Origin: Prevotellaceae bacterium
GTDB lineage: Bacteria; Bacteroidota; Bacteroidia; Bacteroidales; UBA932
Direction: 5' to 3'
Length of the DNA: 15,911 nt
Assembly: GCA_031278495.1 (NCBI GenBank)
Contig: JAITKG010000011.1
Location: 1 to 15,911, forward strand
The position numbers and the translations under genes are program-made. Of this stretch, positions 7,311-13,576 are shown in pieces. The notes beneath the pieces are model-generated. The model searched no databases and was not told the DNA's origin. It saw only the letters and a program-made list of their open reading frames with translations. Numbering within the stretch: the stretch's first letter is position 1; every line of letters starts with the position of its first letter.

Positions 7311-8624
7311 TCAATCGCCAAGCATCCTTTCCATTTCTTCTAAAATTCCGGCTTCATATTCTTTATCTAATCCGATAGCTATGCTTGATTTGTAAAGTTC
7401 AATCAATTTTCCCAGCTTTTCAGTTTGATGGTTTTGCTTATATTCTTGTGCAAGTAGCCTGAAAGTGATATGATATATGAATATGACTCCCGATATTCGG
7501 GGAATATCGTCTGTTTTCAAAGTCGGCAGGTATTTGAAGTTTCCGGGTTTAAGCAACAATTCCAATTTGTTCACATTGTAAGATTTACCGGTATTTACAG
7601 TTTCAACAGGCGTTAGTCGTGAAGTTAATCCGCAGTTTTGAAAGTATAAATCCAATCCGCCATAAAATGTAGGTTCGGCAGAATTAGAAAAATACACAGG
7701 GCGGTCAACAAAATTGTTTTCAACGATATGCAATAAAATTGCCCGTTGCGGACTAAGGTAAATCCGTTTCCTTGCCTGTTCGCTTTCTATTTTGGCGTGC
7801 ATCCGGTTTGAAACCAAGTCGGGGTCAACGCGCCATTTCATTTGATAACCGGCGGCAAGATTAAATTCCTCTTTCATCTCTTTGGATACGTGGACAGCCA
7901 CTTCCGTTGTATCCCATTTGAAAGGGTGGATATCCATAATTTGCCGGTCATCCAGATGAATGTTTATTTTTTTTACGCCACCTTGCAGTCCGTTTTTAAG
8001 GAATTTGACATACCATGGCCGGTCGATATTTCCCAAAGGTACTACGGTTACATCGGTTCTATAATTTTGATGCAGTTGTAAATACATGCAAATATCAAAA
8101 TCCGGATTTCCAGCGGTAAAAAGAATGGCATTTTTATCGCATGTATTCATTAAATTTTTTCCAAATTCCACTAACCATGCAGGATATGCTCCTTTTTCGT
8201 AAGCCTTCCGGTAGAAATATTTCAACCTGTTCAAATCATAATCGTACATGGCATTGAACGCATTTGCGCTGCATTCTGCGCCATAAAAATATTTTGCGTC
8301 CCCATATTCCGGATTCAATGAAAGGGCTTTTTCCAAATACCCGAATATTTTTTCCGAGTATGCAAAATCGTAGCCCTGCAACGGATGGCTGTCGTATGCC
8401 CTGTAATGATTGAACCATCCGAGATAATAATACACCTCTGCATCACCGGGTGATTCAACCGTAGCTTTTTCCAGCAAAGCGATGGCTTCCTTGTAATGTT
8501 CCTTTTTAAACTCGTCTAAAGCCTGCTCTTTTAGTGTTTTTTCCTGTCCATAAACAAACGAAAGTGAAAAAACGGAAAAAATCAATACAAGAATTAACTT
8601 CCTGTTTTTTGTTTCTGTATTCAT
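7311..8624 (-). CDS. Secreted TPR protein with a DUF2723-like C-terminal module
   Basis: The 437-residue product has a signal peptide (residues about 9-26, LILVLIFSVFSLSFVYG, cut before QEKT). TPR-like helices follow at about 30-145, with typical spacing in EAIALLEKATVESPGDAEVYYYLG and IFGYLEKALSLNPEYGDAKY considered as two repeats. Residues about 164-345 resemble the soluble C-terminal part of Bacteroidota DUF2723 membrane proteins: AILFTAGNPDFDIC, the YRTDVTVVPLGNIDRPWYVK stretch, and later ENNFVDRPVYFS and GLDLYFQNCGLTSRLTPV. No membrane helices are present beyond the signal peptide. The substrate or partner is unknown. It lies 19 nt downstream of the beta-barrel gene and is almost certainly co-transcribed, suggesting a shared role at the cell envelope. 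The DUF2723 relation is from remembered family motifs, not from a search. Confidence 0.82.
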   Translation of the reverse strand: MNTETKNRKLILVLIFSVFSLSFVYGQEKTLKEQALDEFKKEHYKEAIALLEKATVESPGDAEVYYYLGWFNHYRAYDSHPLQGYDFAYSEKIFGYLEKALSLNPEYGDAKYFYGAECSANAFNAMYDYDLNRLKYFYRKAYEKGAYPAWLVEFGKNLMNTCDKNAILFTAGNPDFDICMYLQLHQNYRTDVTVVPLGNIDRPWYVKFLKNGLQGGVKKINIHLDDRQIMDIHPFKWDTTEVAVHVSKEMKEEFNLAAGYQMKWRVDPDLVSNRMHAKIESEQARKRIYLSPQRAILLHIVENNFVDRPVYFSNSAEPTFYGGLDLYFQNCGLTSRLTPVETVNTGKSYNVNKLELLLKPGNFKYLPTLKTDDIPRISGVIFIYHITFRLLAQEYKQNHQTEKLGKLIELYKSSIAIGLDKEYEAGILEEMERMLGD

Positions 8625-8643
8625 TATTTTGTCTTCTTTTTTA

Positions 8644-9447
8644 TCAAAACCAAAAGCCTAAACGTAAAGCGCTGTTGTAGTAAAATCCGAATTTACTTTC
8701 CGTAAAGGAAGGAATAATTTGAGGATTAACCTGGTCAGAAGTATCAACAGTAATCGTTTTATTTTTTATGTAATTATAGCTTAAACCTGCTTCCATCCCG
8801 ATATACAGATGCCGCATAAAGTAAAAGTCGCAGCCGAGCAATAAATTACTGCCAAAAGAAGTGTAGGCGCGATTAAGGTAGCTTATATTGGCATAAACGT
8901 AATAACCTTGTGAGGTTTGAATGTAATCTTGTGTAACACTACGGGTTGCCCCATCTATATCAATTTCGACAGGAATATAACGCGTTTCATAAGACCCCGT
9001 AGTATTATCATAATAGTATTCAGTAGTATAATCGCGGTAATGCGACTTTACAGACTGCTTAAAAAATGAAAATTCAATACCCACGTAAGGTGAAATTTTT
9101 GAATTTTTCAAAAAATGATATTCTATACCGGGCGATATGCCGAATTTTGTTACCTTTTCTTCTCCCCCCACTTTACCCTGCTGTGAAGGGGGATAATCAT
9201 CACCCGGCTGGTCTAACACATTGCGGTCAAAAGCCAACCCTAAACGCAAAGCCAGGTTATCGGCTGTTTTGTATTTTAGTTGCAGTTGGTTGAAACTGAT
9301 GACATTTTCGCCAAATGGCTTAAAATTCAATTCCATCATGAAATTATTTTTTACAGGTTTTACAGGAAGGGCAACATTTTCCTGACCCATTAAGTTTTGC
9401 GAAAAATATACCGCAAAAATTGTTACTGCCATCGTGATTTTTTTCAT
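8644..9447 (-). CDS. Outer-membrane beta-barrel protein
   Basis: The 267-residue product begins with a signal peptide (MKKITMAVTIFAVYFSQNLM, likely cut near Gly21-Gln22). The mature part alternates polar and aromatic residues in many short strands, for example NFMMELNFKPFG, ISPYVGIEFSFF, LYIGMEAGLSYNYI and FGFYYNSALRLGFWF. It ends in Trp-Phe, and a terminal aromatic residue is the usual C-terminal signal for outer-membrane barrel insertion. Size suggests 8-12 strands. A Tyr-rich loop (YRDYTTEYYYDN and neighbours) is probably surface-exposed. The function is unknown. It is the first gene of a two-gene operon with the TPR/DUF2723-like gene and has a promoter about 190 nt upstream. Confidence 0.82.
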   Translation of the reverse strand: MKKITMAVTIFAVYFSQNLMGQENVALPVKPVKNNFMMELNFKPFGENVISFNQLQLKYKTADNLALRLGLAFDRNVLDQPGDDYPPSQQGKVGGEEKVTKFGISPGIEYHFLKNSKISPYVGIEFSFFKQSVKSHYRDYTTEYYYDNTTGSYETRYIPVEIDIDGATRSVTQDYIQTSQGYYVYANISYLNRAYTSFGSNLLLGCDFYFMRHLYIGMEAGLSYNYIKNKTITVDTSDQVNPQIIPSFTESKFGFYYNSALRLGFWF

Positions 9448-9630
9448 AATAATTTATTGATTAGTTAATGTTTATACCTAAACCGGTTTTTGTGGGACAC
9501 AGCGGCTATTAGAAGCCTCTCAAACAGCTGCACTTGGGAAAATTACTCCCAGTTTGTCCCGATATTCTTTCCATCTGGTTTTATAACTCGCCTCATGTTG
9601 TTTTAATTTAAGTAAATTTTAGCGTTTTCA
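9448..9630 (-). promoter_or_regulatory. Structured 5' leader of the beta-barrel operon
   Basis: If transcription starts just downstream of the box at 9636-9643, the leader is about 180 nt. It contains nested inverted repeats: GGGACA (9494-9499) with TGTCCC (9555-9560), inside them GGCT (9504-9507) with AGCC (9514-9517), and TGGGA with TCCCA around 9534-9551. This could be a regulatory leader RNA, a terminator of the upstream aminotransferase gene, or a protein-binding site. I do not recognise a known riboswitch class. Confidence 0.35.
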
Positions 9631-9635
9631 CGCGT

Positions 9636-9669
9636 CAAAACTAAGTAAAATTTTATAAACCGCCGACAA
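9636..9669 (-). promoter_or_regulatory. Promoter of the beta-barrel/TPR operon
   Basis: On the minus strand TAGTTTTG (9643-9636) matches the -7 consensus TAnnTTTG. A TTG at 9669-9667 lies 23 nt upstream, a little farther than the usual 19-21 nt for the -33 element. The site lies directly after the stop codon of the aminotransferase gene, which suits an independent promoter. Confidence 0.5.
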
Positions 9670-9686
9670 GGCATGAACTTTTCTTT

Positions 9687-10835
9687 TCACAACTTTCCCA
9701 CAAAGCATTTCACTTTATCCAACGCTTTCTGTAATATCGCTAAATCTACACAATAAGAGATACGTACATAATTATCATACGCCTCGCCAAAGCAGTTTCC
9801 CGCGATGAGGGCAACGCCCTGCTCTTCGAGCAGGCGGCGGCAGAACGTGTCGCTATCCAGCCCGAATTTAGCAATGGATGCAAACAGGTAAAACGCGCCC
9901 TGAGGCTTGCAGCACCCGAAACCAAGTTGCGTAATAAACTGACAGGCATAGTCGCGGCATTCCCTGTAACGCTGTACCATTGCGGCAAGTTCCGTTTCGG
10001 TTTGCGGGTCGTTCACCGCTTGCAGGGCATACTGCGTTACCGAGCAAGCCGAAGTTACATAATACTGGTGGGGTTTGGTCAGTTGCTCTACCAATTCACG
10101 GCAGGCGAGCAGGTAGCCGATACGCCAGCCTGTCATGCTGTGCGATTTCGAAAAAGAATTGACGATTATCAACTTTTCGCGCAATTTTTCATAAGTACCG
10201 AATGAACGGTAATCATTGGTATAGATAATCCGGTTATAAACTTCGTCAGCAATAATATATATATCTTTTCCTGCTAAAAATTCCGCCAATTCGTCGCGGT
10301 TTTTCCGACTCGTCAGAACGCCTGTGGGATTATTCGGGTCGGTAAGGATGATACATTTGGTACGGGACGTAAGATAGTTTGCCAATATGTCCGGCGTCAG
10401 TTCAAACCCGTTGGCGGCGGTATCCACCGGCTTAACCGTAGCCCCATATAACTTTACAAGCGGTTCATAACCCGGATAAACCGGCGCGGGAATCAATACT
10501 TCGTCCCCGTCGTTGAGCAACGTACGAAGCGTTACCGTCAATGCTTCGGAAGAACCAACCGTAAGGATAATTTCATCTTTACCATACTGTAAATTAAACT
10601 GTTCTTTGCAGTATTTCAGCACGGCTTCAATAGTTTCCGGCGCGCCGGTATTGGGCGTATAATAAGTAATATCCCGGTTAATAGCTTCTATTGCTTTGGC
10701 TTTTACCGGCGTAGGCGTCGGGAATAAAGGTTGCCCCAAAGTAAGTTTAATAATATCCTGGAATTGATTGCAGTATGAATCAAACTGGCGGATTTTGGAA
10801 GTGGCGATTTCCGGTAAATGTTCATTTAGCGTCAT
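9687..10835 (-). CDS. Pyridoxal-phosphate aminotransferase, class I/II
   Basis: The 382-residue cytoplasmic enzyme has the fold type I aminotransferase motifs: LGQP (33-36), YTPNTGAPE (59-67), GSSEALT (94-100), PVYPGYE (118-124), DPNNPTG (166-172), ADEVY (196-200), SFSKSHSMTGWRIGY (227-241) and VRIS (357-360). Lys230 should bind the cofactor, Asn169, Asp197 and Tyr200 contact it, and Arg358 should bind the substrate carboxylate. It resembles the aspartate/aromatic aminotransferase and PatA (N-acetyl-LL-diaminopimelate) groups; the amino donor and acceptor cannot be decided from motifs. It appears to be a single-gene unit with its own promoter upstream at about 11064-11096. Confidence 0.92.
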   Translation of the reverse strand: MTLNEHLPEIATSKIRQFDSYCNQFQDIIKLTLGQPLFPTPTPVKAKAIEAINRDITYYTPNTGAPETIEAVLKYCKEQFNLQYGKDEIILTVGSSEALTVTLRTLLNDGDEVLIPAPVYPGYEPLVKLYGATVKPVDTAANGFELTPDILANYLTSRTKCIILTDPNNPTGVLTSRKNRDELAEFLAGKDIYIIADEVYNRIIYTNDYRSFGTYEKLREKLIIVNSFSKSHSMTGWRIGYLLACRELVEQLTKPHQYYVTSACSVTQYALQAVNDPQTETELAAMVQRYRECRDYACQFITQLGFGCCKPQGAFYLFASIAKFGLDSDTFCRRLLEEQGVALIAGNCFGEAYDNYVRISYCVDLAILQKALDKVKCFVGKL

Positions 10836-10863
10836 AGCAATAATTTTTTAAGTTATTAAAAGG

Positions 10864-10880
10864 AATAAAACCGTTTTATT
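10864..10880. repeat. Perfect palindrome upstream of the aminotransferase gene
   Basis: AATAAAAC, one C, then GTTTTATT form a perfect 8+8 inverted repeat with a single-base centre, 28 nt upstream of the aminotransferase start codon. It could be an operator for a dimeric regulator or a small RNA hairpin in the leader; the AT-rich stem would be weak as RNA. Confidence 0.4.
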
Positions 10881-10916
10881 TTAAGTAAACAATTAAACGA
10901 ATACTACAAGTAAATG

Positions 10917-11033
10917 ATGTATATTTATCTACATTCACTATTTAGATATCCCGCAGGGCGTCGATTGGCAGCGGATAATAATGATTTGTTCGACCTTTTC
11001 CATGCTGCTGTAAATTTAAAGGAAAATGGATAA
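10917..11033 (+). CDS. Possible 38-residue peptide or gene remnant
   Basis: An ATG-initiated frame encodes 38 residues including the stretch RYPAGRRLAADNNDLFDLFH. Its codon use looks coding-like compared with the AT-rich surroundings, but no promoter or ribosome-binding site is visible and the family is not recognised. It runs antisense to the presumed aminotransferase leader. It may be a fragment of an older gene. Confidence 0.2.
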   Translation: MYIYLHSLFRYPAGRRLAADNNDLFDLFHAAVNLKENG

Positions 11034-11063
11034 TTTAGCATGCGGGGCATTTTTTATTGGATG

Positions 11064-11096
11064 CAAAGGTAAAAAATTATTTGAGAATATACGCAA
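11064..11096 (-). promoter_or_regulatory. Likely promoter of the aminotransferase gene
   Basis: On the minus strand TACCTTTG (11071-11064), followed by CATCC, is an excellent -7 box, and TTG at 11096-11094 is 22 nt upstream as a -33 candidate. The first minus-strand gene downstream is the aminotransferase, so its leader would be roughly 220 nt long. Confidence 0.5.
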
Positions 11097-11168
11097 TTAA
11101 AATCTTATCGTTGGTTATGCCGGGTGGCGCTATGTTTTTATAATTTTTGTTATTTTGCACTTCGTTAA

Positions 11169-11354
11169 AAAAACAAGCGACTTCAACACCAAAAACACGA
11201 GGACTTTCCCCTGCCTAAGGCGTTGCGACGCCTGAACCGGATGGTGAACAGGGGCGAGTTCTTTTTCCCCTGTTTTACTTATTTCGAGAACATTTTTGAC
11301 TTTTCATGGTTGCGCGATGAAACCATTGATAATGCGGGCATATATCACCTGTAA
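11169..11354 (+). pseudogene. Protein-coding remnant without a start codon
   Basis: The frame bounded by stops at 11166-11168 and 11352-11354 encodes about 61 residues that look like real protein: FPLPKALRRLNRMVNRGEFF, followed by FPCFTYFENIFDFSWLRDET and a short end IDNAGIYHL. No ATG precedes this block in frame. The upstream frame reading SDFNTKNTRTF would join it through a one-base shift near 11205-11211, which suggests a frameshifted or truncated gene. I do not recognise the family. The same DNA contains strong hairpins, so an RNA role is an alternative. Confidence 0.35.
11208..11274 (+). terminator. Alternative hairpins resembling an attenuator or terminator
   Basis: AACAGGGG (11247-11254) pairs perfectly with CCCCTGTT (11267-11274), giving an 8-bp stem with a 12-nt loop followed by TTAC, which is terminator-like though the T run is short. 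CAGGGG can instead pair with CCCCTG at 11208-11213, enclosing a second perfect hairpin, AGGCGT-TGCG-ACGCCT (11218-11233). The two pairings exclude each other. Which RNA carries the structure is unknown. Confidence 0.35.
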
Positions 11355-11385
11355 CCTTTTATAAGGCTAATCGTTCTAATGTAGT

Positions 11386-11414
11386 TTTGGCATTGCTAAT
11401 TAAATATATATTTG
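11386..11414 (+). promoter_or_regulatory. Plus-strand promoter without an assigned gene
   Basis: TATATTTG (11407-11414) is a perfect -7 box, with TTTG at 11386-11389 17 nt upstream as a near-consensus -33 element. Transcription would begin near 11421 and run toward the 3' end of the HlyD gene. The only ATG frame close behind is 13 codons (11440-11481, MTIACICISSCFD), so the product may be a small or antisense RNA, or the promoter may be a relic. Confidence 0.4.
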
Positions 11415-11666
11415 TATTTTCGCGGCATAAGCAGAAACCATGACTATTGCCTGCATTTGCATTAGCTCATGCTTCGATTAAAGTCAAGCAGTCATTAGGG
11501 GAAATTTTACCTCAAGTTCGGCACGGACTCACGTTCGTTTTTAATAATGGCTCAAGCGATTCATTAATGGCTTTACATTTTTACTTATTTACCACTCTCA
11601 TCATATTTTCATTTGTCTTTCCGGCCTGGGATTTGCTCTTTCAGTTTTCAAGCGGGGTTTTTTATT

Positions 11667-12968
11667 TCACTTTTTAATCAATGCTCGTATCGGGTTCAAG
11701 AAACGGTTGAGCAGACGCAGGTCTTCGGTGATGATTTCGGCCGTGCCTTGCATCTCCTGACTAAAAGCGAGTGTCTTGCCGTAGTTAGTTATTAACTGTT
11801 CGGGAAAATCCACTTCCAGCACATAATGCCGCACCTCATTCTGCAAAATGGGAACGAGTGCAATGTTTTTTATCGTTACTTTGACCATGCCATATTCCAT
11901 ATAAGGAAAATTGTCGAACTTAATATTGACCGTTTGCCCAACTTTGACCTTTCCCGCTCCTTGCGGCGGAAGATAAATCTTGCCGGTAATATGCGCCGCA
12001 TCGCCCGGAACTACGGTGAGCAGCACTTCGCCCGAAAGCACATTCTGGTTCGGCTGCCAGTACTTGGTGAACGTTACCGTACCGTCCACAGGACTGCGGA
12101 ACAAATACGTCTGTTCCCACGTTCTGAGTTCTGCCTGCAACTGGTCGTACGCATTTATTAGCGCCACCTTGAGTTGGGCGAGCTGTTCCGTCCGTTGCTG
12201 TTCCAGATCGAATACAGCTTGCTCCGATTGCAGGATACTCATCTTTTGGGTTTCGAGGTTGGTTTTGGCATTCTCGTAGTCGCGGCGGCTTTGCAGTTGC
12301 GCGCTCCTGGCTTTTTCGTACTCTATCGGCGCAATCAGGCGTTGCGACGACAAAGTAGAATCTACCTCAAACAACCTGTCGGCTATTTTTAACTGTTCGC
12401 GCATAATGGAAAGTTGCTTCCGGCTTTGCGCCAACATATTTTGCTGTACGGCGATTTGCTTTTCTATCACCTTTAGTTTCCTGCGGTGATAATCTGTTTG
12501 CAGAAAATACCGGTAGTCTTCGCAGGCTTTCAAGAAGCTGCTATAAGTGTTTTGCACTGTGCCCAATTGCAAATTGGCCGGCCAGTTGTGTTGATGCAGG
12601 CTGTCGTTTGCCGGCTGGAAATTGTCCAGCAGATTCATTAAAGCAAACACGTCCGACATGGAGGCGGGATTTTCTACCACTGCCAGCAGTTGGTCTTTCC
12701 GCACATCCTGTTTTTCTTTGACCAGTAAAGTGTCAATGCGCCCTGTGGTCTTTGCCATGATATTAACCGGCAAATTTTCGGTGGTCACCACTACTGGCGC
12801 TGAGATAATTTCAGGATACTTGAAAAAATAGCTTCCCACAAATAACCCGCCAATCACAACGAAAATAGCGGCAATGCCCCACCGGATAATCCAACGCGGC
12901 GGGCGGCCGAGGATTTCCTGCACTTCCTCAGAACGAAGCTCAATGTTATTTATTTCGGTTGATGGCAT
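11667..12968 (-). CDS. HlyD-family membrane fusion protein (peptide exporter adaptor)
   Basis: HlyD-type adaptors bridge an inner-membrane ABC exporter to an outer-membrane channel. The 433-residue product has a short cytoplasmic start (MPSTEINNIELRSEEVQEIL), one membrane helix at about 26-49, a first half-lipoyl stretch near AKTTGRIDTLLVKEKQDVRK, a long coiled coil (about 110-290, many Gln/Glu/Leu), a second lipoyl half near RSPVDGTVTFTKYW, and a beta-rich end. The frame remains open upstream to an ATG at 13115, but those 49 codons are read from the repeat array, so I prefer the ATG at 12968. Its partner is the C39 ABC exporter, separated from it by a four-helix-bundle gene and repeats. Confidence 0.9.
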   Translation of the reverse strand: MPSTEINNIELRSEEVQEILGRPPRWIIRWGIAAIFVVIGGLFVGSYFFKYPEIISAPVVVTTENLPVNIMAKTTGRIDTLLVKEKQDVRKDQLLAVVENPASMSDVFALMNLLDNFQPANDSLHQHNWPANLQLGTVQNTYSSFLKACEDYRYFLQTDYHRRKLKVIEKQIAVQQNMLAQSRKQLSIMREQLKIADRLFEVDSTLSSQRLIAPIEYEKARSAQLQSRRDYENAKTNLETQKMSILQSEQAVFDLEQQRTEQLAQLKVALINAYDQLQAELRTWEQTYLFRSPVDGTVTFTKYWQPNQNVLSGEVLLTVVPGDAAHITGKIYLPPQGAGKVKVGQTVNIKFDNFPYMEYGMVKVTIKNIALVPILQNEVRHYVLEVDFPEQLITNYGKTLAFSQEMQGTAEIITEDLRLLNRFLNPIRALIKK

Positions 12969-12970
12969 GA

Positions 12971-13073
12971 TGGGTGAACATTGGTGAAGCCGCTTCGCGG
13001 AAGGATGAATGCGCTTCGCGGCAGGGTAAAAATTGGTAAAACGGGTAAAGGTTGGTGAACATGGGTGAAGATG
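12971..13073 (+). repeat. Repeat array left of the four-helix-bundle gene
   Basis: The array has GGTGAA- and GGTAAA-type short units and two copies of a GC-rich palindromic core: GGTGAAGCCGCTTCGCGG (12983-13000) and GGATGAATGCGCTTCGCGG (13003-13021). All lie in the same orientation. The cores form short hairpins with a TTC loop (CCGC-TTC-GCGG). The same core recurs at 13495-13565 and inside the exporter gene at 15466-15513. Confidence 0.75.
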
Positions 13074-13074
13074 G

Positions 13075-13428
13075 TTATTTATTGATGGATTGGATGTAAT
13101 TATAGATTTTAACACTTAGCGCAAGGTACTGTTCAATCAATTTCAAGCCTGTTTCTTTAGTTATGTATTCCAAAGATGCGGACAAATAGAGTTGAGTGCG
13201 CAATTCACCGCACGAGCCCTTTGCTATGTATAAGAACTGGGTGTACTCCTTAATGCTTTTGCGTTCGTGTCCTTCTGCAATATTAGACGGAACGGAAACA
13301 GACGCTCGTTGTATTTGGTCTTTAAAGCCAAAATCTTTACACGTTTTCAATGCATCATAAACAGCGGTACAAACTCGCATGGATTCTTTCCATATCTCCA
13401 AATCTTCAAATCGAAGCGTTTTTTTCAT
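13075..13428 (-). CDS. Four-helix-bundle protein (S23 / 23S rRNA-intervening-sequence type)
   Basis: The 117-residue product matches the S23-like four-helix-bundle family, first known from proteins encoded in intervening sequences of 23S rRNA and now found scattered in many genomes; its biochemical role is unclear. Signature stretches are RFEDLEIWKESM, FGFKDQIQRASVSVPSNIAE, GHERKSIKEYTQFLYIAKGS and CGELRTQL. I chose the ATG at 13428 because a perfect -7 box lies at 13454-13447, overlapping the upstream ATG at 13449, and AGGA precedes 13428 at a suitable distance. It interrupts the exporter-adaptor gene pair and is bordered on both sides by the palindromic repeat, suggesting later insertion. 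Confidence 0.9.
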   Translation of the reverse strand: MKKTLRFEDLEIWKESMRVCTAVYDALKTCKDFGFKDQIQRASVSVPSNIAEGHERKSIKEYTQFLYIAKGSCGELRTQLYLSASLEYITKETGLKLIEQYLALSVKIYNYIQSINK

Positions 13429-13446
13429 AATTTCCTGTATTTTATA

Positions 13447-13454
13447 CAAAAATA
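13447..13454 (-). promoter_or_regulatory. -7 promoter box of the four-helix-bundle gene
   Basis: On the minus strand TATTTTTG matches TAnnTTTG and ends 18 nt before the ATG at 13428, the same sequence and nearly the same spacing as in front of the small gene at 2622. A -33 element is not obvious. Confidence 0.5.
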
Positions 13455-13470
13455 AACATTTTTTCTCATT

Positions 13471-13576
13471 TCACTCATCTTCATCTTTTCATCTGGTGAA
13501 CGCGCTTCGCGCGGTAAATAGGCTTCACCTATTTTCACCTTTTCACCGCGCGTAGCGCATTCACCTTTTCACCTGC
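13471..13576. repeat. Repeat array right of the four-helix-bundle gene
   Basis: The array has short TTCACC/TTTTCACC units and two palindromic cores in opposite orientation: GGTGAACGCGCTTCGCGCGG on the plus strand (13495-13514) and GGTGAATGCGCTACGCGCGG on the minus strand (13565-13546). These match at 18 of 20 positions and could pair into a long hairpin. The array fills the space between the exporter stop codon and the four-helix-bundle promoter. Confidence 0.75.

Larger units (their letters stand above)
10836..11666. other. Long intergenic region with remnants and regulatory signals
   Basis: This 831-nt stretch lies between the aminotransferase gene and the 3' end of the HlyD gene and has no clear intact gene. 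It holds a palindrome near the aminotransferase start, a minus-strand promoter, a 38-codon open frame, a probable protein-coding remnant, two alternative hairpins and a plus-strand promoter with no gene behind it, each described separately. A 76-codon frame from a TTG at 11447 (MPAFALAHASIKVKQSLGEI at its start) overlaps the HlyD 3' end and looks non-coding in its hydrophobic second half. I found no tRNA, CRISPR or transposon ends here. Confidence 0.6.

Noticed and set aside
11169..11220. RNase P RNA-like GGGGAAAGTCC on the minus strand
   Set aside because: Only this short match exists; the remaining conserved blocks and the expected length of RNase P RNA are absent.
11208..11274. Signal recognition particle RNA, suggested by CCGGATGGTGAACAGG
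   Set aside because: The conserved apical block with the GGAA tetraloop and its flanking AGCA side is not present.
11447..11677. 76-codon frame from TTG as a possible bacteriocin precursor
   Set aside because: No double-glycine site in a suitable position, a non-ATG start, overlap with the HlyD 3' end and a low-complexity hydrophobic end.
12969..13115. 49-codon N-terminal extension of the HlyD protein from the ATG at 13115
   Set aside because: It is translated from the repeat array, is rich in His, Pro and Thr with no similarity to HlyD starts, and the ATG at 12968 gives a normal cytoplasmic start and membrane helix.
12971..13576. CRISPR array, because of short repeated units
   Set aside because: Units are of irregular spacing, contain no unique spacers of constant length and occur in both orientations and inside a gene; no cas genes are present.
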